A stretch of 64,000 nt of DNA from Micromonospora sp. WMMD1120. Its GTDB lineage: Bacteria > Actinomycetota > Actinomycetes > Mycobacteriales > Micromonosporaceae. The notes beneath the pieces were generated by a model. That model saw nothing but the letters and a program-made list of their open reading frames with translations, searched no databases and was not told the origin of the DNA. The position numbers were made by a program, and so were the translations under genes. Shown in pieces: positions 30,501 through 42,100 of this stretch (the stretch's first letter is position 1; the number at the start of each line of letters is the position of its first letter). The stretch covers positions 6,358,001 through 6,422,000 of the forward strand of contig NZ_JARUBO010000005.1 of the NCBI RefSeq assembly GCF_029626235.1, written 5' to 3'.

Positions 30501-32731
30501 GCCCCGACCAGGCCGTCGGCGACCGGCACCGGCAGCGCCTCGCCGCCGACCAGCACCCTCAGGCCGCTGAGCACCTCGGGTTGGTGGTCCAGCAGCAGGC
30601 GGTAGAGAGATGGCGTCGCCTGCATCAACGACACACGCTCGGTCCTGATCAACTCGGCCAGCGCGTCCGGCTCGGTCACCTGGTGGCGGTACGCCAGCAC
30701 GACCGCGGCACCGGAGACGAGGGGCAGGTACAGCTCGAGACCCGCGATGTCGAAGGCGATCGTGGTGACCGCCAGCACCCGGTCCTGCGCGTCGAGCGGA
30801 AACGACAGCGCCATCGAGGCGATGAAGTTCGCCAGCCCCTCGGTGGTGACGACGACGCCCTTGGGGCGACCGGTCGAGCCCGAGGTGTAGATGACGTAGC
30901 ACGGTGTGCAGGCTCCGACGGGGCCCAGCCGGTCCGCGGCGGTCGGGTTCCGGTCGGGCCGGGCGGCGAGTTCCGCGCGCGTCGCGACGTCGTCGAGAAC
31001 CAGCCGCGCCGGATCGTGGTCCGGGAAGAGCCCACCGGTGGCAGTGTCGGTCAGCACCAGCGACGGACGGGCGTCCTCGATCATGAAGGCGATCCGGTCG
31101 GCCGGGTACGCGGGATCCACCGGCAGGTAGGCGCCGCCGCTCTTGAGAACCGCGAGCAACGCCACCAGCAGCTGCGGCGAGCGCTGGATGCCGACGGCCA
31201 CGAACGCCTCGGGGCCGATTCCCCGCGCGATCAGGTGATGGGCCAGACGGTTCGCCTCGGCGTTGAGGGCGCCGTAGGTCAGGGAGTCGCCGCCGCACCG
31301 CAGCGCGACGGCGGTCGGTTCCGCCGCGGCACGAGCCTCGAACTGCTCCGCGATGGTGCGGCCGGACAGCGGACGGGCGGTGTCGTTCCAGGTCTCCAGG
31401 ACGCGTCGGCGCTCCTCGGCGGCGATCAGGTCGAGCCGCCCCAGAACCGCCCTCGGCGTCGTAGCGACGGTCTCCAGCAGCCGCACCAGCCTCGCCAGCA
31501 GAGCGTCCACCGTGGACTGGTCGAACAGCCCCGCCTGGTAGGCGATCCGCAGGTGCAGACGCCGGCCGGGCACCGCGACCAGCTCCATCGGATAGTGGCT
31601 GTAGTCGGTGCTGTCCACGGCTCGGGCCTCGAGACCGGCCTCGTCCAGGGCCGACGCGCGCCCGTCCATAGGGACGTTCTCGAACACGCTGATCACGTCG
31701 AACAGCTCGCCCTCGCCGGCCAGCCGCTGAATGGTGCTGAGGCCGAGGTGCTGATGCGGACGGAGCTGGTTCTGCTCACGCTGCACCCGCTTGACCACGT
31801 CGATCAGGCGCTCCGCGGGGTTGGTGCGGACCCGCATCGGCAGCGTGTTGAGGAAGAGACCGACCATCGTCTCCACACCGGGCAGTTCGGCCGGCCGACC
31901 GGACACGGTGACCCCGAAGATCACATCCTGGCTGCCGGTGAGGCCACCGAGGGCGATGCCCCACATGGTCTGCACGACGGTGCCGACCGTCACCCGCTCG
32001 TCGGCGGCGAGCCGGGCGAGTCGCTCGGTGAGCGCCTCGGGCAGGTCGACCATGCGGCGGCTGGGCAGCGCCGGCTCGGCTACCCTCCCGGCCGGGACCA
32101 GCCGGGTCGGGCCCTCGATGCCGTCCAGCGCCGTGCGCCACGCCGCCTGGGCCGCCGCGGTGTCCTGAGCCGCGAGCCAGGCGAGATAGTTACGGTACGG
32201 AGTGACGGGCCGGAGCCCGCTCGTCTCGCCGTCGCGCGCGTAGAGGGTGAAGATCTCGTCGAGCACCAGCGGCATCGACCAGCCGTCGAGCAGCATGTGG
32301 TGGTTGGTGAACATGAACCGGTGCAGATCCGGCGCGACACGGACGAGTGTGCAGCGGATCAGGGGCGCGGTGCCGAGGTCGAAGCGGGCGTAGCGGTCCT
32401 GCTCGACCAGCCGATCCAGTTCCGCGCCGGTCTCCTCGGCGCTCAGGCCGTCGAGATCCAGCTCGGTCCACGGAACGTCGACCTCGGACAGGATCGCCTG
32501 CACCGGCTGCGCGGTGTCGAGGTGGCGGATGCAGGCGCGCAGGTTGGCGTGTCGCCGCAGCAGCGTGCGTACCGCCGCGCGCAGCCGCGCGGGCTCCAGT
32601 GGACCGGCGAGATCGACGCTGAACTGCTGGGTGTACAGGTCCGGGCCGTCGTCGGAGTAGCGCGCCTGGAACAGCATCCCCTCCTGCAGAGGGGAGAGCG
32701 GCAGCACAGCCTCAAGCGTGGATTCGATCAT
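11651..32731 (-). CDS. Six-module NRPS with terminal thioesterase (modules 5-10)
   Basis: Giant synthetase of about 7,026 residues. Domain order is C-A-T, C*-A-T, C-A-T, C-A-T, C-A-T-E, C-A-T-TE. Codes read by aligning to the GrsA phenylalanine A domain predict Gly, Hpg, Asp, Hpg, unknown (then epimerised) and Tyr. I place the start at ATG 32731 because the protein then begins [16 protein letters not shown], immediately at the first C-domain motif; the frame extends to 32809 without NRPS character. The C domain of the second module lacks the HHxxxDG catalytic motif (it reads HPVAGAG). All T domains retain the GG(D/H)S serine, and the TE carries GWSLGG and a late His in CAHDEL. It follows the four-module NRPS across a hairpin and precedes a P450 by 19 bases. 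As the only TE-bearing NRPS here it should release the finished chain, most likely by macrocyclisation. Confidence 0.95.
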   Translation of the reverse strand: MIESTLEAVLPLSPLQEGMLFQARYSDDGPDLYTQQFSVDLAGPLEPARLRAAVRTLLRRHANLRACIRHLDTAQPVQAILSEVDVPWTELDLDGLSAEETGAELDRLVEQDRYARFDLGTAPLIRCTLVRVAPDLHRFMFTNHHMLLDGWSMPLVLDEIFTLYARDGETSGLRPVTPYRNYLAWLAAQDTAAAQAAWRTALDGIEGPTRLVPAGRVAEPALPSRRMVDLPEALTERLARLAADERVTVGTVVQTMWGIALGGLTGSQDVIFGVTVSGRPAELPGVETMVGLFLNTLPMRVRTNPAERLIDVVKRVQREQNQLRPHQHLGLSTIQRLAGEGELFDVISVFENVPMDGRASALDEAGLEARAVDSTDYSHYPMELVAVPGRRLHLRIAYQAGLFDQSTVDALLARLVRLLETVATTPRAVLGRLDLIAAEERRRVLETWNDTARPLSGRTIAEQFEARAAAEPTAVALRCGGDSLTYGALNAEANRLAHHLIARGIGPEAFVAVGIQRSPQLLVALLAVLKSGGAYLPVDPAYPADRIAFMIEDARPSLVLTDTATGGLFPDHDPARLVLDDVATRAELAARPDRNPTAADRLGPVGACTPCYVIYTSGSTGRPKGVVVTTEGLANFIASMALSFPLDAQDRVLAVTTIAFDIAGLELYLPLVSGAAVVLAYRHQVTEPDALAELIRTERVSLMQATPSLYRLLLDHQPEVLSGLRVLVGGEALPVPVADGLVGAAAEVTNMYGPTETTIWSTTARQHGNGALPGIGAPIDNTQAYVLDGALRPVPAGVAGELYLGGAGLARGYLNRSGLTAERFTASPFGPAGARMYRTGDLVRWSDDGTIDFLGRVDHQVKLHGYRIELGEIEAVLARHADVAATAVIVREDQPGDQRLVGYVVPAGGPVDESALRAHVAALLPDYMVPQVMVELTELPRTPNGKLDRKALPAPRVESGTGRAPRTGVEEQLCGFFADLLGGGAVTIDDDFFVLGGDSLKVIRLMNRIRTAFGVDLPMQVAFTARTVAALAERVEQEVGEHHPVAAPEGEERTVDEYRRRLWFISRFEKGASPTHNVTFAVRLSGALDLAALRAAATDVLTRHETLRTIFPDRDGEPYGLVRPAGAVTAEIAVSDVGAHGLTAADPDGFDLTTALPVRFSLRRMSTDEHVLFVVVHPVAGAGWAQGALTGDLLTAYESRRQGREPLWDAEATPYDDDAADREFWVRTLAGIADEIALPVDRPRPSVLTYSSARIPVRVDAGTVAAVREVAEVADATPEDVLRAAFAATLSGMGAGTDLPIGATVHGLRDGAVPSSGSLVVRVDTAGGPSLRDLVRRVAAAARDAEAHRGLPFERLVELLAPELTTVRHPIYQVAVYLRPQTVAGVEAAGLTVRAEPFDSRLDRLDLGLELAEAPDGDGLVGELAYSTHLFDEDTAAALAIRWHRLLSAALAEPDRSLVRLTVDDAQQTRLLLAPGIGPTREAAAVDMSVPEAFATVVRRSPDAVAVRSGGTVLSYRELDERANRLAHRLTALGVGPESRVAVLQRRGVDLLVSLLGVLKSGGAYVPLDVRAPRARWTTLCEETGVAVLLTDSASRDPEFRRGSVEIVVDADPLLAEEAASDPGVRPHPEQLAYVMYTSGSTGRPKGVAITHRDLVGYCLDDCFRPAAHRRVLAHAPYAFDASNYELWMPLLTGGEVVIAPPGDLDVAALRRLVADHGITGLHLTAGLFRVVVEEDPDCLVGVRELLAGGDVVPASAVRAVLERFPGLVVKDTYGPTEATTFATFHRMAEAGDVPDIVPIGRPMDDMRAYVLDDGLHPVPPGVVGELYIAGTGLARGYFLRPGLTADRFVADPFGPPGSRMYRVGDLARWTGDGALLFVGRADDQVKIRGFRVELGEVEAAVARQSGVADVAVLAREDQPGDKRLVAYLVGDEDLQVDALRVRLSQSLPEYMVPSAFVVLDRLPLTDNAKVDRRALPAPSFTAVAVGRAPRNRVEEQMCALFRDLLGVPEVTIDDDFFQLGGHSILATRLVSRIRSTFRVEIPIPAVFDAPTVAALCAVVDAADGARAGLRPMPRHGRIPLSYAQHRMWFINQLDDGQRATYNMPFALRVAGPLNVAALEAAMNDVVARHEGLRTVYPDVDGVPWQNILPAETARVPFTVERIDPADVDEALQVAVRTGIDLTTELPLRIHLYELGPDDHVQLVVLHHIAADGWSMGPMARDMAAAYAARAAGRAPTFEPLPVQCADVALWQREVLGSEDDPESPISRQLAYWRAQLAGIPDELALPTDRPRPAAGSGRGGTLTYRLDAALHAKLRELSVREQASVYMVLQAALVTLLSRLGGGDDISVGSLIANRKDEAMDEVVGFFTNTVVFRTDISGNPTFSELVRRVRATDLDAYANQDVSFERLVEAVNPTRSLARHPLFQVLLNVANLPDYVSVIPGTEVTPYPFDLGSARFDLAFGFAEEFDGDGQPAGMPADLRFSFDLFDRGTVDVMIARLIRVLEQAAGDAETRVWDFDLLGRDERALILDTWNDTAATQPAVALPELVRAQASRTPDAAALSWSGGLLSYRELDERSNRLAHHLIGEGVGPETFVGLLMEPSPEAVVALLAVSKSGAAYVPLDPAHPAERIEYVLDDAGIDLVLVDESTLAGTLVPSRVRPLVVDAEETRARVRRRPAHPPRDEDRRAPLNLRHPAYMIYTSGSTGRPKGVVVEHRSVADYLAFTSRAYPAASGTAVLHSPIAFDLTVTALLTPLVTGGCVHLSPIGDEDPAGLARLRANPCTFLKATPSHLPLLEAAAAEYSPSGALLLGGEALFGSALTRWREAHPGVPVYNVYGPTEATVNCAEYRIDPGAALPDGPVPIGRPQANARLYVLDPHLRPLPPGVPGELYLAGAGLARGYWRRPGLTAERFVPCPFGAPGEVMYRSGDIARWTADGNLVYLGRSDNQVKVRGFRIELAEIETALRRCPGVAEAAVLVREDRPGDQRLTGYVVTDGASTTPEKLRALLARELPEYMVPAAVVVLPELPLTSNGKLDRRLLPAPEVAVDALAGEPRTPEQRILADLFADTLGLARVGVDDGFFHLGGHSLLATRLISRVRSVFQVELPIRAVFEAPTVRQLVEQIAAAGRARRALVRMERPEIIPLSFAQRRLWFLNRFAEGEPAAYNMRFALRLSGDLDQNALLLALTDVTERHESLRTIFPEIDGVPRQVIVPVDEAKPYLAELSANAEDLLEVLETESARDFDLATELPLRASLVTLAPGEYALLMVLHHIAADGWSMRPLLTDIAAAYTSRVGGTSPRWQPLPVQPADVALWQQEVLGSDTDPDSPIAQQIRFWTSALHGLPAELDLPTDRPRPPVADSRGGQVRRWIDARVHGALTALARGNHASMYMVVQAALAALLTRLGAGTDVPIGSPVAGRTDEALDDVVGFFVNSLVLRTDTSGDPTFAELVERARAVDLAAYAHQDLPFERLVELLNPERSLARHPLFQVALNLQNTAQTNWRPALPGVEVDNVDLGPEPEKFDLTVTVAETFGDDATPAGAICVLSYRADLFDESTADSLVDRLVALLDQASADPHRRVGALDVVLPAERERLFGEWLGAAGEPMPRSVLDQLRERVATDPGRTAVVVGDREVSYAEFDSLANRLAARLVTAGVRPGDAVALLQARSLDLLVSMLAVLKSGAAYIPLDPRAPRSRWELIVAETGARVLLTDASGHDLWTGPSSGTEILVDVADLAGPDTTPDVPLHPEQIAYVMYTSGSTGRPKGVAVTHAGLAAFAADPMFRATAAHRRVLFHAPHAFDASNYEIWVPLALGGRIVVAPPVEVNASALRDLVRRHQITGLHLTAGLFRVIAEEDPDCLTGVEELLAGGDVVPAAPVRALLERFPNLRFRHTYGPTELTTFATGELVTAADQVPGLLPIGRPLAGTRAYVLDSRLQPVPPGVLGELYLAGAGLAAGYVDRRALTSERFVADPFGPPGARMYRTGDVVRWTTDGALVFTGRTDDQLKIRGYRVEPGEIEHALGRIDGVLQAAVVALATDGGDKRLVAYLVLAPGVTTERVRARLAAELPDYLVPAAFMALDTLPLTANGKLDRAALPAPVFAANRAQRAARTPVEEILCGLFADVLGLPSVGVLDNFFELGGHSLLATRLVSRVRTALELEVPIRTVFEAPTVAELAGRLNTARGARAGVRRMARPDTLPLSFAQRRLWFVNRFERDLSSTYNIPIAVRLTGELDRTALRAALRDVVARHEILRTIYPDADGLPRQEVLDPVAVDPGLPLIEATEDNLSGLIAEASTRSWDLAVDPPLRGCLFVLGPTEHVLLVVLHHIASDGWSMGPLSRDLAAAYEARRAGAAPDWSPLAVQYADYALWQRETLGDEADPDSELARQLGYWRAQLADIPDELSLPRDRPRPAEPTYRGDAVQVEVPAETHRALVSLARESRASLYMVLQAAVAVLLTRTGAGTDIPIGCAVAGRTDDALDDLIGFFVNTLVLRTDTSGNPSFAELVARSRETGLAAHAHQDVPFERVVEAVNPERSLSRHPLFQVAVNLPNLPSQTAQLADLAMTGEQAGSGAAKVDLTFDFVERQGEDGASDGLLCRVEYSVDLFERATAAVLGRRLTTLLSAAAVAPETPIEQLPLAGREEQDDQLRRGLGAGPGLRPRTLPELFEAQVRRTPDGVAVTHGTVALTFAELDRRANRLAHQLVAHGVGPERVVAVGLPRSIDWLTTLLAIGKAGGVYLPVDTGQPPARLRVLFDTVRPVLTVTTPRLRAQLPDSAPLLSVDETALAERPDRTPTDADRSSALSPWHAAYVIFTSGSTGTPKGVVVTHAGLASLGHSHAERLGLAPGKRLLQVTATNFDPSIADVVIALTVGATLVLPVSDQRVPTGEELHAILRAERITHVQLAATLIGTLPPDPLPDLEAINSGGEALSAEIVERWAPSLRMTNVYGPTEGTVAATMSRPLSGRGVAPIGTALGDTRVYVLDGGLRPVPAGIPGELYLAGPGVARGYWGRSAETAARFVPDPFGPPGERMYRTGDRVRWEAEGELVFQGRTDGQIKLRGFRIEPGEIESVLLRHPSVAQAAVVVRNDLGAAAVLVAYLVPNAGTPGEDELKEHAAGALPGYMVPSTFVLLDALPLLPNGKLDRRALPKPQLATSVSRAPRDEREAELCRIFADLVGRPEVGIDDSFFDLGGDSITSIQLVARARKAGVVFSPRDVFAQRTVAALAAMAGGQTRPVAVDVGVGDVPLTPIMRWLRELGGSSDGFHQHRLLPLPDGTTSAHLRAALAALTGTHDMLRARLSEADGDGKLVVPEPTSGDLEGVLRRVRPPAGADLQEVFTVEKRRAVAELSPRDGAMLRAVWFDLDDQPGHLLIVVHHLAVDAVSWRILVADFDSALRDTRAGNEPNLDPVPTSFRRWAESLTEVAVARTDELDTWLTTLRGTDRQLGARPLDPARDLMATAELAGVRFSVRRTAPIVNDLPTAFHASAQEVLLTTLSLAVAEWRRGLGRGDDPSVLLNLEGHGREDLVDGLDLSRTVGWFTSNYPVRLDPGTGDAALGLKRVKEQLRAIPDKGVGYGLLRYLNEETTARLAEAGRPQLSVNYLGRVPTDDRDPSTPSGAETEFLTFPADAARSDDPDAGRPFAHVLEINATVDELAAGPSLSAAFSWPAGQFTTGEVRELAETWGRVLDRLAEEGLRPGAAGHTPSDFPLVALSQAQVDRIEAQWPRVQDVLPCASLQAGLLYHAGLDLDGPDPYVVQTAWELSGAMDLPALRAAVGAVLRRHPNLRAGFWQGDLDQPVQVIPAEVTLPWREHDLTGLSQQEQEVRRARILDDDRAERFDMLRPPMLRFTLLVLGGDRYVLVLTSHHVLLDGWSDPLLMGELVELYRRGGDDSGLPPAPDYRDYLRWLTEQDPEEALRTWRSALAGLDEPTLVAPADPGRPFIPERVERVLDEDLSAAVATWARSEGLTVNTVMQGAWGALLGRLTGRDDVVLGATVSGRPPEVPNSENMIGLFINTVPVRVRLDPTRSARELLRDLQQEQSSLMSVHHVRLSEVIRAAGLGTLFDTGMVFENYPTPPEDLSEPAGRADATVVDRQVKDGSHFALAMIASARAGSLRFRLDYRPGLFDGETVRRLADQLETWLRTLVTDPDVPHGRFDLLGARDRELVLTRWNDTARELTPGTLSGLFERQAARTPDATAVAFGRESLTYAQLDERAERLARVLASRGAAPERFVALALPRGIELVVAMLAVAKAGAAFVPVDPAYPVDRISFLLADSSPALVLSDRATAAGLPATAVPVTVLEEAESAPVTTTGPLPTPAVANAAYLIYTSGSTGRPKGVVVSHRGLANLAGAQIERFGVRPDSRVLQFASTSFDAAVSELCMALLSGACLVLAPADRLQAGRPLVDLLADQRITHATIPPAALAVLAADDLPAGMTLVVAGEATSGDLVARFSPGRRMINAYGPTETTVCASMSQPLAGDSAPPIGAPIWNTRVYVLDARLRPVPPGVAGEAYVAGVGLARGYLNRPATTAERFVANPFGVTGEVMYRTGDLVRWTADGELEYLGRTDDQIKLRGFRIEPREIEARLTAHPDVASALVLARSGPNGGTRRLVAYVVPADGASIDERMLRAYVAEALPEHLVPSAVVRLDAVPLTPNGKVDRAALPHPAGPGESRGRGPRTPWEELLCEVFGDVLGLGLVGVEDNFFELGGDSLAAATLAARVTELSGTRVGVRDLYEASTVAALADRLGGAAGGDPLATLLPLREHGGRNPLFCVHPFGGVGWAYAGLLRHLDGDQPVYALQARGLTESADGRFEQLPADLDDMARDYVRQIRTVRPSGPYRLAGWSLGGLIAHRMASLLQEMGEQVELLALLDAYPIRAAGEATEVTEEMILEQLLMFLGTEHPLPPGATLDYDTAMAVLGSGGSAAAGLDRRQVAAMAAVGTNMGRISREFTLRPFQGDVLLCRATADKGGDAPGPESWAPYVTGRVVTHTLACAHDELMRPGPLAEVGAILSGKLNP
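15551..20149 (-). other. NRPS module 9: C-A-T-E, substrate unknown, D-configured
   Basis: The C domain is intact (HHIASDGW near 19725-19752). The A domain core is [14 protein letters not shown]; the code I read is D-P-A-Q-N-G-V-V-A, which matches nothing I can recall. The T domain ([10 protein letters not shown]) and an epimerisation domain follow; the E-domain motif is HHLAVDA (near 16565-16600) with Ala in place of the usual Gly, and NYLGRVP is present. The next C domain is D-donor type, consistent with an active epimerase. Confidence 0.75.
20150..23320 (-). other. NRPS module 8: C-A-T, predicted Hpg
   Basis: The C domain is intact (HHIAADGW near 22893-22920). The A domain code is identical to module 6 (D-A-Y-H-L-G-T-T-F), and the surrounding sequence is very similar ([31 protein letters not shown]), suggesting A-domain duplication. 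The T domain is [11 protein letters not shown] near 20290. Confidence 0.65.
23321..26515 (-). other. NRPS module 7: C-A-T, predicted Asp
   Basis: The L-donor-type C domain ([15 protein letters not shown]) has intact HHIAADG near 26091-26114. The A domain code is D-L-T-K-L-G-V-V-N, closest to aspartate activators of lipopeptide synthetases; asparagine is the alternative. The T domain is [11 protein letters not shown] near 23460. No epimerase. Confidence 0.75.
26516..29580 (-). other. NRPS module 6: degenerate C-A-T, predicted Hpg
   Basis: The C domain has normal flanking sequence ([12 protein letters not shown] at the start; [11 protein letters not shown] later), but the active-site motif at 29180-29203 reads HPVAGAG: the second His is Pro and the Asp is Ala. 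The A domain code is D-A-Y-H-L-G-T-T-F; the D-A-Y-H-L-G part resembles Hpg activators, while the T-T-F end deviates. The T domain is normal ([10 protein letters not shown]). Hpg is favoured because the Hpg operon is present and two modules share this code. Confidence 0.65.
29581..32731 (-). other. NRPS module 5: C-A-T, predicted Gly
   Basis: The C domain is of the D-donor-like type ([12 protein letters not shown]) with an intact HHMLLDG near 32278-32300. The A domain has [11 protein letters not shown] near 30870; the code read is D-I-L-Q-V-G-M-I-W, matching the glycine family. The T domain is of the GGDS type (LGGDSLKVI, near 29735) although no E domain follows. It receives the chain from the Gly module of the upstream NRPS, where no D residue is expected because glycine is achiral. 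Confidence 0.8.
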
Positions 32732-32878
32732 CCTGACTTCCCACTCGCCCTTCGGTACGGAGTCGCCGCGCCGGACGGAACCCGTGTGACGGTCGCCGTT
32801 CGCCGGCACGCCGCGTCAGCGAATCGAGCCGCTCCCGCGGCGATGGCGCTGATCGACATCTGACCTCACGGTAGGTAT

Positions 32879-32937
32879 GGGGCCGGTGCTGGGCACGCGC
32901 AGATAGAAGATCTGCAAGGCTGCCCAGCACCGGCCCC
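32879..32937. terminator. Nested hairpin between the two NRPS genes
   Basis: Perfect 17-bp inverted repeat: arms 32879-32895 and 32921-32937. The 25-base loop itself contains a 6-bp inverted repeat (GCAGAT/ATCTGC, 32899-32915). It begins 7 bases after the upstream NRPS stop (minus direction) and ends about 150 bases before the next NRPS start. It could terminate, attenuate, or stabilise the transcript end; NRPS modules 5-10 may therefore have their own promoter in 32732-32878. Confidence 0.75.
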
Positions 32938-32944
32938 GGTGGGC

Positions 32945-35900
32945 CTACCGCAACCCCAGGCTGCCCTTCAGCGACGCGAGATCGGAGTCCGACAGGGACA
33001 GCAGCGAGGTGTCGATGCCGCCCTCCGGCACCGGCGGGGCCGACGGCACGGTCTCCTCGTCGGTGACCGGTCGCGCCACCGCGGCCAACGCCTCCACCGT
33101 CTGCAACTCGAAGATCTCCTGCGGGGTGACCACCAGCCCGGCCCTGCGGGCACGCGCGACCAACTGCACCGACACGATGCTGTCGCCACCGAGCTGGAAG
33201 AAGTTGCCCTCCACACCCACCTCGGGCACCGCGAGAAGCTCGCTGAAGAGACCCACGAAGAGCCGCTCGGCGTCGGTGGCCGGCTCCCGGCCGGTGTCCT
33301 CCGCCGTGAGGACCGGCGCCGGCAGCGACCTGCGGTCCAGCTTGCCGTTGTCGGTGTACGGCAGCGCGTCCAGCGTGACGAACACCGACGGGACCATGTA
33401 GTCCGGCAGGGTCTCGGCCAGGTGCCGGCGCAGGGACGCCACGTCCGGCGCGTCGTCGCCAGCGCCCACCACGTACCCGACGAGCAGTTTGTCGCCCGCG
33501 GCTTCGCGGTCGTGGACGGCCACCGCGGCCGCAGCCACCTCCGGGTGCCGCACCAGCGCCGTCTCGATCTCGCCCAACTCGATCCGGAAGCCGCGCAGCT
33601 TGACCTGCTGGTCGGAGCGGCCGTGGAAGTCGAGGCGACCGTCGCGGAGCCACCGGACCACGTCACCCGTCCGGTACATCCGCTCCCCCGCGTCGAACGG
33701 GGACGCGACGAACCGTTCCGCCGTCAGGCCGGGCCGGTTGAGGTAGCCCCGGGCCAGACCCTCGCCGGCGATGTACAGCTCACCGCGGGCGCCCGGCGGT
33801 ACCGGGCGTAGCTTCTCGTCGAGCACGTACACCCGGGTGTTCCAGATCGGACGCCCGATGCCGTTGTGCTCTCCGGTCACCGTCGCGGCCGTCGACCAAA
33901 CCGTCGTCTCGGTGGGGCCGTAGAGGTTGGTCACCTCGCTGCCCACCGCGCACATCGCCGTGGCCAACGCCGGGGGCAGCGCCTCGCCGCCGACGAGCAG
34001 ACGCAGGCCGCGGGCCGCCTCGGCGTCGCCGCCGAGCAACACCTGGTAGAAGGAGGGCGTGCCCTGCATGACGGTGGCGCCGCTGCTGCGGATCAGCTCC
34101 GCCAGCGCCTCCGGGTCCAGGAGGTGTTCCCGGGTGGAGAGCACCGTCGCCGCACCCCGGACGAGGGGGAGGTACAACTCCAGCCCGGCGATGTCGAAGG
34201 CGATGGTGGTGAGGGCCAGGACCCGGTCGCCGGCACTCATCGGGAAACGGTCGGCCATCGCCTGGACGAAGTTCGTCAGGGCACCGTGCGGCACCACGAC
34301 GCCCTTGGGTTGCCCGGTGGAACCGGACGTGTAGATCACGTACGCCGGGTTCGCGGGCGACGGACGGACCGCCACCTGCCCGGAGTCGCCGGCCGGCGGC
34401 GCGTCGGGCTTGTCGATCACCAGCCGGACCAGGTCCGCCCGCTCGGGCAGGTTCCGCTCCACCTCGGTGTTGGTGATCATCAGCTCGGGGCGGGCGTCAC
34501 CCAGCACGAAGGCCACGCGCTCCGGCGGGTAGGTCAGGTCGATCGGCAGGTACGCCGCACCCGCCCGAGCCACCGCCAGCAGCCCGACGAGCAGGTCCGC
34601 CGAACGCGGCAACGCCACCGCCACCAGCTTCTCCGGGCCGGCGCCGAGGGCGACCAGGTGGCTGGCCGTCTCGGCGACCCGGGAGTTCAGCTCCGCGTAC
34701 GTGAGCCGGATACCGTCGGACTCCACCGCCACCGCGTCCGGCGTGCGCAGCGCCTGCGCCTGGAAGAGGTCGATGACCGTCGTCGGCACGAACGGATGGT
34801 CGGTGTCGTTCCAGTCCTCGACGACCTGCTCCCGCTCGCCCGGGGAGAAGATGTCCACCTCGTCCAGGCGTGTGTCGGGATCGGCGACCATGGCCCGCAT
34901 GATCAGGAACAACCGCTCCAGCATGGCCTGCGCGGTGGCCCGGTCGTAGAGGTCGGTGGCGAACGCGAAGGCGGCGTCCATGCCGGCAGGAGTTCCGTCC
35001 GCGGCGTACAGCTCGTTGAAGCCCAACTCCAGGTCGAACTGGGCGACCGCTGTGGGGTTGTACCTGTGGTGCACAGTGAGCCCGGGAGCCCGCAGCACCG
35101 GCGTGGCGCCGTTCTGCAGGTTGAGCATGACCTGGAAAAGCGGATGCCGGGCGGTCGACCGCTCCGGCTTGAGCTCGTCCACCAACCGCTCGAACGGCAC
35201 CTCCTGGTGGGCGTACGCGCCCAGGTCCGTCGTACGGACCCGGTCCAGCAGGTCCCGGAAGGTGGGTTCGCCGGAGACGTCCGTTCGCAGCACCAGGGTG
35301 TTGACGAACATGCCGACCAGGTCGTTGAGCGCCTCGTCGGAGCGACCCGCCACCGGGCTGCCGATCGGGATGTCGTGGCCCGCGCCGAGTCGCGCCAGCA
35401 GCCCTGCCAGCGCCGCCTGCAACACCATGAACAGGGTCGTGCCGGTGCCCCGCGCCAGTTCGAGCAGGCCCCGGTGCAGGTCCGCGTCCACGTGGAACGA
35501 GATGTCGTCGCCGTCGTAGCTGGCCCGCGCCGGCCGTGGCCGGTCGGTCGGCAACGCCAACTCGGTCGGCAGCCCGGCCAGCGTCTCCTTCCAGTACGCC
35601 ATCTCCCGGTGGGCCGACCCGGCCGGGTCGGCCTCGTCGAGGTGCTCGAGAAGCCACAGGGTGTAGTCCGCGTACTGCACCGGCAGTGGTTTCCACTGCG
35701 GCGCCTGGCCCTGCAGCCGGGCCCGGTAGGCGTCGGTGAGGTCGCCGACCAGCGGACCCAGCGACCAGCCGTCGCTCGCCACGTGGTGCATGACGAGCAG
35801 CAGCACGTGCTCGTCCGCGGCGACCCGGAACAGGTGCGTGCGCAGCGGTGGCTCCACCGACAGGTCGAAGCCCTCGCGGTTGGCGGCGAGCAGGGCGGCC

Positions 35901-36190
35901 GGCAGGTCGTCCCGCTCGACCTCACGGGTCAGCAGCTCCCCGACACCGTCGCCCGGCTCCAACACCTGCTGCCAGGCGACACCGTCGTCCTCAGGGAAGA
36001 TCGTCCGCAGCGGTTCGTGCCGGGCCACGACGTCCTGCAGCGCCGCGCGCAGAGCGGTGTGCTCCAACGCGCCCTGGATCTGCAGGGCCAGCGGCATGTT
36101 GTAGGTCGCCGACCGACCCTCGAACCGGTTGATGAACCACAACCGGCGTTGGGCCGGGGACAGCGGGATGCGGTCGGGTCGCGGTACGGG
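32945..36190 (-). other. NRPS module 4: C-A-T, predicted Gly
   Basis: L-donor-type C domain ([18 protein letters not shown]) with HHVASDGW near 35765-35792. The A domain code is D-I-L-Q-V-G-L-V-W, glycine. The T domain is [11 protein letters not shown] near 33185, the subtype normally preceding an E domain; none follows. Confidence 0.82.
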
Positions 36191-39100
36191 AACGAGGGCG
36201 GAGCGCCCCTGCCCCTGCTGGCTCAACCGCTCCACCACGCCGAGGACGGTCGGCCCCTCGAAGAGCGCACGAACCGGGAAGTCGACGCCGAAGGTCGTCC
36301 GGATCCGGCCGATCAACCGGGTGGCCAGCAGGGAGTGGCCCCCGAGTTCGAGGAAGCTCTGGTCGATGCCGACCCGGGTGAGGCCGAGAACGTCGGCGAA
36401 GAGACCCGCGACGATCTCCTCGGTGGGCGTCCGCGGGGCGAGGAAGCTCTGCGCCGCCAACGCGCCGCGCTCGGCCTCGGCGAGCGCCTTCGCGTCCAGC
36501 TTGCCGTTGGCCGTGACCGGCAGGCCGTCGAGGAGGACGAAGAGCGAGGGGACCATGTACTCGGGCAGGATGCCGCTGAGCGCGTCCCGCAGCGAGGCCG
36601 GGTCGACGGTGGCGCCCGACGCCGCCACCACGAAGGCGACCAGGCGGGGGTCGCCCCCGTCCTCGGCGCTCAGGCGTACGGCGGCCTGACCGATGCCGGG
36701 CGAGCGCAGGATGGCGGTCTGGACCTCGCCCAGCTCCACCCGGAACCCGCGCACCTTGACCTGGTCGTCGACGCGGCGGCGGAACTGCAACTCGCCGTCA
36801 GCGGTCCACTGCACCTCGTCGCCCGTGCGGTACATCCGTTCGCCCGGTTCACCGAACGGGCAGGCGACGAAGCGCTCCGCGGACAGTCCGAAGCGGTTGT
36901 TGTAGCCGCGTGCCAGACCGGAACCCGCGATGTACAACTCGCCGGGCACGCCGACCGGGACGGGACGCAGCGCGCCGTCCAGGACGTACAGCCGCGCCCC
37001 GGCGATGGGCCGCCCGATGGGAGGCGTTCCCCCGCCGACCGCGAGCGCTCCGCTCATCGTCGCGCACACTGTCGTCTCGGTCGGGCCGTACGCGTTGACC
37101 ATCAGCCGGTCCCCCGCCCAGCGGTCCACGATCTCCGCCGGGCACGCCTCGCTCGCCACGACCAGCGTCCGGACGCCGGTGAGCGAGCCGGGCGGCATGG
37201 CCGACAGTGGCGTGGGTGGGATCGTCAGGTGCGTCACGCCGTGCTCGTCGGCGAGGGCCGCAAGCGCCGGGCCCGGGAGCAGGCTGTCCGAGTCGGCGAC
37301 CACCAGGCAGGCACCGGAGAGCACCGACATGCACAGGTCCCAGAACGCGGCGTCGAAGCTCGGCGAGGCGAACTGGAGCACCCTGCTGCCCGGCCCTGTC
37401 GCCAGCCGCCCGACATGGGTCGTGACCAGGTTGAGGATGCCCTGGTGGGTGACGATGACGCCCTTCGGACGGCCCGTCGACCCGGACGTGTAGATCATGT
37501 ACGCCGGGTTGGCGAGCGCCGGCCGCACCCCGTCGAGGTCCTCCCCGGACAGTTCGGCCAGCTGGTCGTGGAAGCCCGGCTCGTCGAGGAGCAGGACCGG
37601 CGCTCCGCCGAGCCGGACCCGACCGGCGGTGACAGTGTCCGAGATGGTCAGCACCGGCGCCGCGTCGCCGAGCATGTACGCGATCCGCTCCGCCGGATAG
37701 TCCGGGTCCACCGGCACGTACGCCGCGCCCGCCTTGGCGATGGCCAGTACCGAGGTGATCAGGTCGGCGGAGCGGCGTTGCAGAACCGCCACGAACCGCT
37801 CCGGTCCGACCCCGCGTTCGACCAGGTGCCGCGCGAGCCGGTTGGCGCGGGCGTTGAGGTCGGCGAACGAGATCTCGCCGTCCGCGGTCCGCAGCGCCGG
37901 AGCCTGCGGTGCGCGCGCGACCTGCGCCTCGAACTGCTCGGCGAAGGTCAGCGGAGCGACGTCGGGTTGGGCCGCCGCGCCGTAGCGGAGGATCCGCGCC
38001 CGTTCGTCGTCGAGCAGGACGGCGACCTCGGCCACCGGTCGGGAGACGCTGTCGGCGAACTGCCGCAGCACCTGTTCCAGCCGGCCGAGCAGAATCTCCC
38101 CGCCCTCGGGCGTCAGCAGATCGGTGTGGTAGGTCAGGCGCAGCTCCATGCGCTCGCCAGGGAACGCGTGGAAGACGAATGGAAAGTGGCCGGAGTCGAC
38201 ACTGTCGCCGCCGAGGATCGTGAGGCCGAAACGGCCCAGGTCCGGCAAGGCGCGCTGGAGCGGGAAGTTCTGGAACGACACCACGGTGTCGAACAGGTTG
38301 CGGTGACCCGACACCCGTTGGATCTCCCCGAGCCCCACGTGGTGGGCGTCGGTGAGGGTGGCCTGCCGGCGCTGAAGCTCGGTGAGCAGCTGCGCCACCG
38401 GTTGATCGGGGCCCACGGCCACCCGGACCGGCACCGTGTTGATGAACATGCCGATCATCTGTTCGATGCCCGGCACCTCGGACGGGCGACCGGAAACGGT
38501 GGCGCCGAACACCACCTCGTCCCGGCCGGTGAGCGCGCCCAGCAGCAGGCCGAGCGCACCCTGCACCACAGTGTTGAGGGTCAGTCCGTGCGCCCGCGCC
38601 ACCCGCCGCAGGCCCGCCGTGGTCTCCTCGGGCAGGAAGGAGATGAGGCGGCGCTCCTCGGCCACGGCGTGCGCCCGGTAGCTGCCCGCGAGCAGACTGG
38701 GCTCGTCGAACCCCGCGAGCGCCCGCCGCCAACTCTCCTCGGCCACGGCCGTGTCCTGCCGGCCCAACCAGCCGAGGTAGTCGCGGTAGGACGGGCGGGC
38801 CGGCAGACCGGCATCGTCGCCCCCGCGACCGTAGAGCTCGAACAACTCCTCGACCAGGGCCGGCGTGGACCAACCGTCCATCAGCAGATGGTGGTAGGTG
38901 AAGAGGATGCTCCAGCGCTGCTCCTCGGTGCGGACCACGGTGAACCGCAGCAGCGGCGCCTCGGCCGGGTCGAAGCGCCAGCTCCGCTCCCCGTGGACGA
39001 TCCGCTCCAGTTCCGGAGCGCGTTGCTCGGGCGGCAACTCGGTGAGGTCGACGACCGTCCAGGGCACGTCGAGGTCGTCCCGGATCACCTGGACCGGCTG

Positions 39101-42100
39101 ACGGACCTCCTCCTCGTGGAACTCGGCGCGCAGGTTGGGATACCGGACGAGCAGGGTACGGGCCGCGGCGTGCAGCGCGTCCAGGTCCAGGGAGCCCTGC
39201 ACGTCGAGTCGCAGCGGGCGGGTGTAGACGTCCTGGGTGTCCTCGTCGAAGAGGGTGTCGAAGAGCAGACCCTGCTGCAGCGGGTTGAGCGGCCAGACGT
39301 CGCTCAGGTCGGGCGCCATGCCCTCCAGCCGCTCCACCTCGGCCTGCGACAGGTCGACCAGCGGCAGGTCCGACGGGGTCCGACCGCCGACACCCGGGTC
39401 GGCGGCGTGCACGCACAGGGTTTCGAGCAGCGCGAGCCAGGATTCGCCGAGCCGCCGTACCCGCTCCTCGGAGAGGTGACGGGAAGCCCAGGTCCAGGTG
39501 GTGACCAACTGCGCCCCACCGGCGCCCTCCTCGATCAGCACGTCCACCTCGGCCAGGTGGGTCAGCGGCAGACCGGGGTCGGCGAGACCCGCCGGACCGT
39601 CGGCGTCCGCCGCGGCCCAGGCCGACCCGTCCCGCACCGGGCTGAACCGGCCGAGGTAGTTGAAGCCGATCTGCGCGCGGCGACCGTCCGCCAGCTGGGC
39701 GGCCGTGTCGGGGTTCAGGTACCGCAGCAGCCCGTAGCCGATGCCGTGGTCCGGCACCGCGCGCAGTTGTTCCTTGACGAGCTTGACCGCACGGCCGAGC
39801 GCCAGGGCGTCGGCCCGGTCGCCCGCGCCCACGTCGAGACGTACGGGGTAGACGCTGGTGAACCAGCCGACCGTACGCGACAGGTCGGCATCCTCGACCA
39901 GGTGCTGTTCCCGGCCGTGTCCCTCGACGTCGACGAGCAGCGCGGACCGTCCGACGGAGCCCTGCTCCCGGCGCCACTGGCGGGCGGCCACGGCGAGCAT
40001 GGCCAGCAACACGTGGTCCATCCCGCTGTGCAGCGCGGTGGCCGCGGCGGTGCGCAGGGCCTCGGTGGCCGGCGCGGGCAGCCGCAGCTCCAGACGACCG
40101 GCGGTGGCCGCGAGGTCGAGGGTCGGGTCGAGCACCACACCGTCGACCAACGGCGCGGGCTCGCTCGTGGCGCGTTGCCAGAACGCGGCCTCGGCGACCC
40201 GTGCCGGCTCGGAGGCGATGGTTTCGAGCCGACCCGCCCAGGTGCGGAAGGCGGTGGGCACGCCGGGCAGTCGGGCCCCGTCGCTGACGCCCGCCCAGGC
40301 CGAGGCCACGTCGTCGGCGAGGATGCCCCAGGAGACGCCGTCGACGACCAGGTGGTGAGCCACCAGCAGCAGGCGTCCGGCCAGCTCGGGGCCGGCGTCG
40401 AACCACACCGGCACGAGTACGACACCCGCCCGCGGGTCCAGCTCACGATGCGCGTTCGCCCGCTCGCTGGCGACCAGGGCGCGCAGCGCCTCCGGCTCCG
40501 CGAGCGTGTCGGCGGCGACCACGACGCGCCGTACGGCGACACCCGGACGGTCACCGTCCGGCTCCGCCACCGTCGCCTTCCAACCGTCGGCGGTGTCGAG
40601 ACGCAGACGCAGCATGTCGTGTCGGGTGATGAGCGCCCCGACGACCTCGGCGACCTGGCCGTGACTGGCGCCGGCGGGGACGGGCAGCAGCATCGACTGT
40701 CCGAAGGTGTCCATCGTGCCGCCGCGTTCCCGCAGCCAGTGCATGATCGGGGTGAGCGGCACCTGGCCGCTGCCGGCCTCGTCCGCGTCCTCTCCGGTCA
40801 GCGACTCGGCGGCATTGGCGAGTGCCGCCACGGTACGCAGCTCGAACACCTGCCGCGGCGAGATCGCCAGGCCGGCGGCACGGGCCCGCGCGCTGAGCTG
40901 GATCGAGATGATGCTGTCGCCGCCCAGCTCGAAGAAGCTGTCGTGTACGCCGACCCGGGACGCGCCGAGCACCTCCGCGAAGAGCGCCTGGAGCAGTTCC
41001 TCCCGCGAGTTCCGTGGCGCCTGGTCCCCGGCGCCGGTCCCGAAGTCGGGTGCCGGCAGCGCCCGACGGTCGAGTTTGCCGTTCGGGCTCAGCGGCAGCT
41101 CGGCCACCGTCGTGAAGACGGCCGGCACCATGTACTCCGGCAGCTCGGTGGCGGCGAAGGCCCGCAGGCTCGCGGAGTCCACCTCGCCGTCGGGCGCCGG
41201 GACGACGTACCCGACGAGCCGGACGTCACCGGTCCGGACCTGCCACGGCACCACCGCCACCTGGGCGACCGCCGGATGGCGGGCGATTACCGACTCCACC
41301 TCCCCGCGTTCCACGCGGTGACCACGGATCTTGATCTGCTCGTCGACCCGGCCCAGGTACTCCAGCTGCGCGTCGATGCCCCACCGCACCAGGTCGCCCG
41401 TGCGGTACATGCGGTCGCCGGGGTCACCGAACGGGTTGGCCACGAACCGCTCGGCGGTCAGCCCCGCCCGCCGGAAGTAGCCCCGGGCCAGTCCCGCGCC
41501 GGCCACGTAGAGCTCACCCGCCGTGCCGTCGGGAACCAGGCGCAACGCGGAGTCCAACACGTAGACCTGGGTGTTCCAGGTGGGGCGGCCGATCGGCACG
41601 TCACCGTCCGCGACGACGTCACCCGGACGTACCCGGTACTCGACGCAGCCGACCGTGGCTTCGGTGGGTCCGTACTCGTTGCTCACCGTCGCGCCCGGGT
41701 GGCGGTCACGCCACTGCCGCAGGGTGGCGCCGGAGAGCGCCTCACCGCCGATGATCAGATCCCCGCTGGGGGAGAACTCGTCGCCGAGCAGGTCCAGCAG
41801 GGCCAGGTGGCTGGGCGTGGCCTTGAGCATGGAGTTGTCGCGTCCGGCCTCCCGCAGCGCGATTCCGGCCGCCTGGTCGAGGTCGGCGATCTGCACGCAA
41901 CCGCCCGAGATCAGCGGCAGGTAGAGCGTGGTGACGGTGAGGTCGAAGGCGGTCGGCGAGTGCAGCAGCGCCGTACCCGCGGCGCTGGGGAAGGCGTCGG
42001 CGGCCCAGCACAGGTAGTCGATGAGCGAGCGGTGCTCGACCACCACACCCTTGGGACGGCCGGTGGAGCCCGAGGTGTAGATCAGGTACGCCGGTGACGA

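Noticed and set aside
32732..32809. Upstream start for the second NRPS at 32809
   Set aside because: The 26 extra residues are not C-domain-like, and the C domain starts directly after the ATG at 32731.
25796..32863. Very long plus-strand open frame (over 2,300 codons) opposite the second NRPS; similar ones at 14258-19357 and 33866-42097
   Set aside because: Low-complexity Arg/Gly/Val/His-rich translations without domains, caused by codon bias of the minus-strand NRPS genes.
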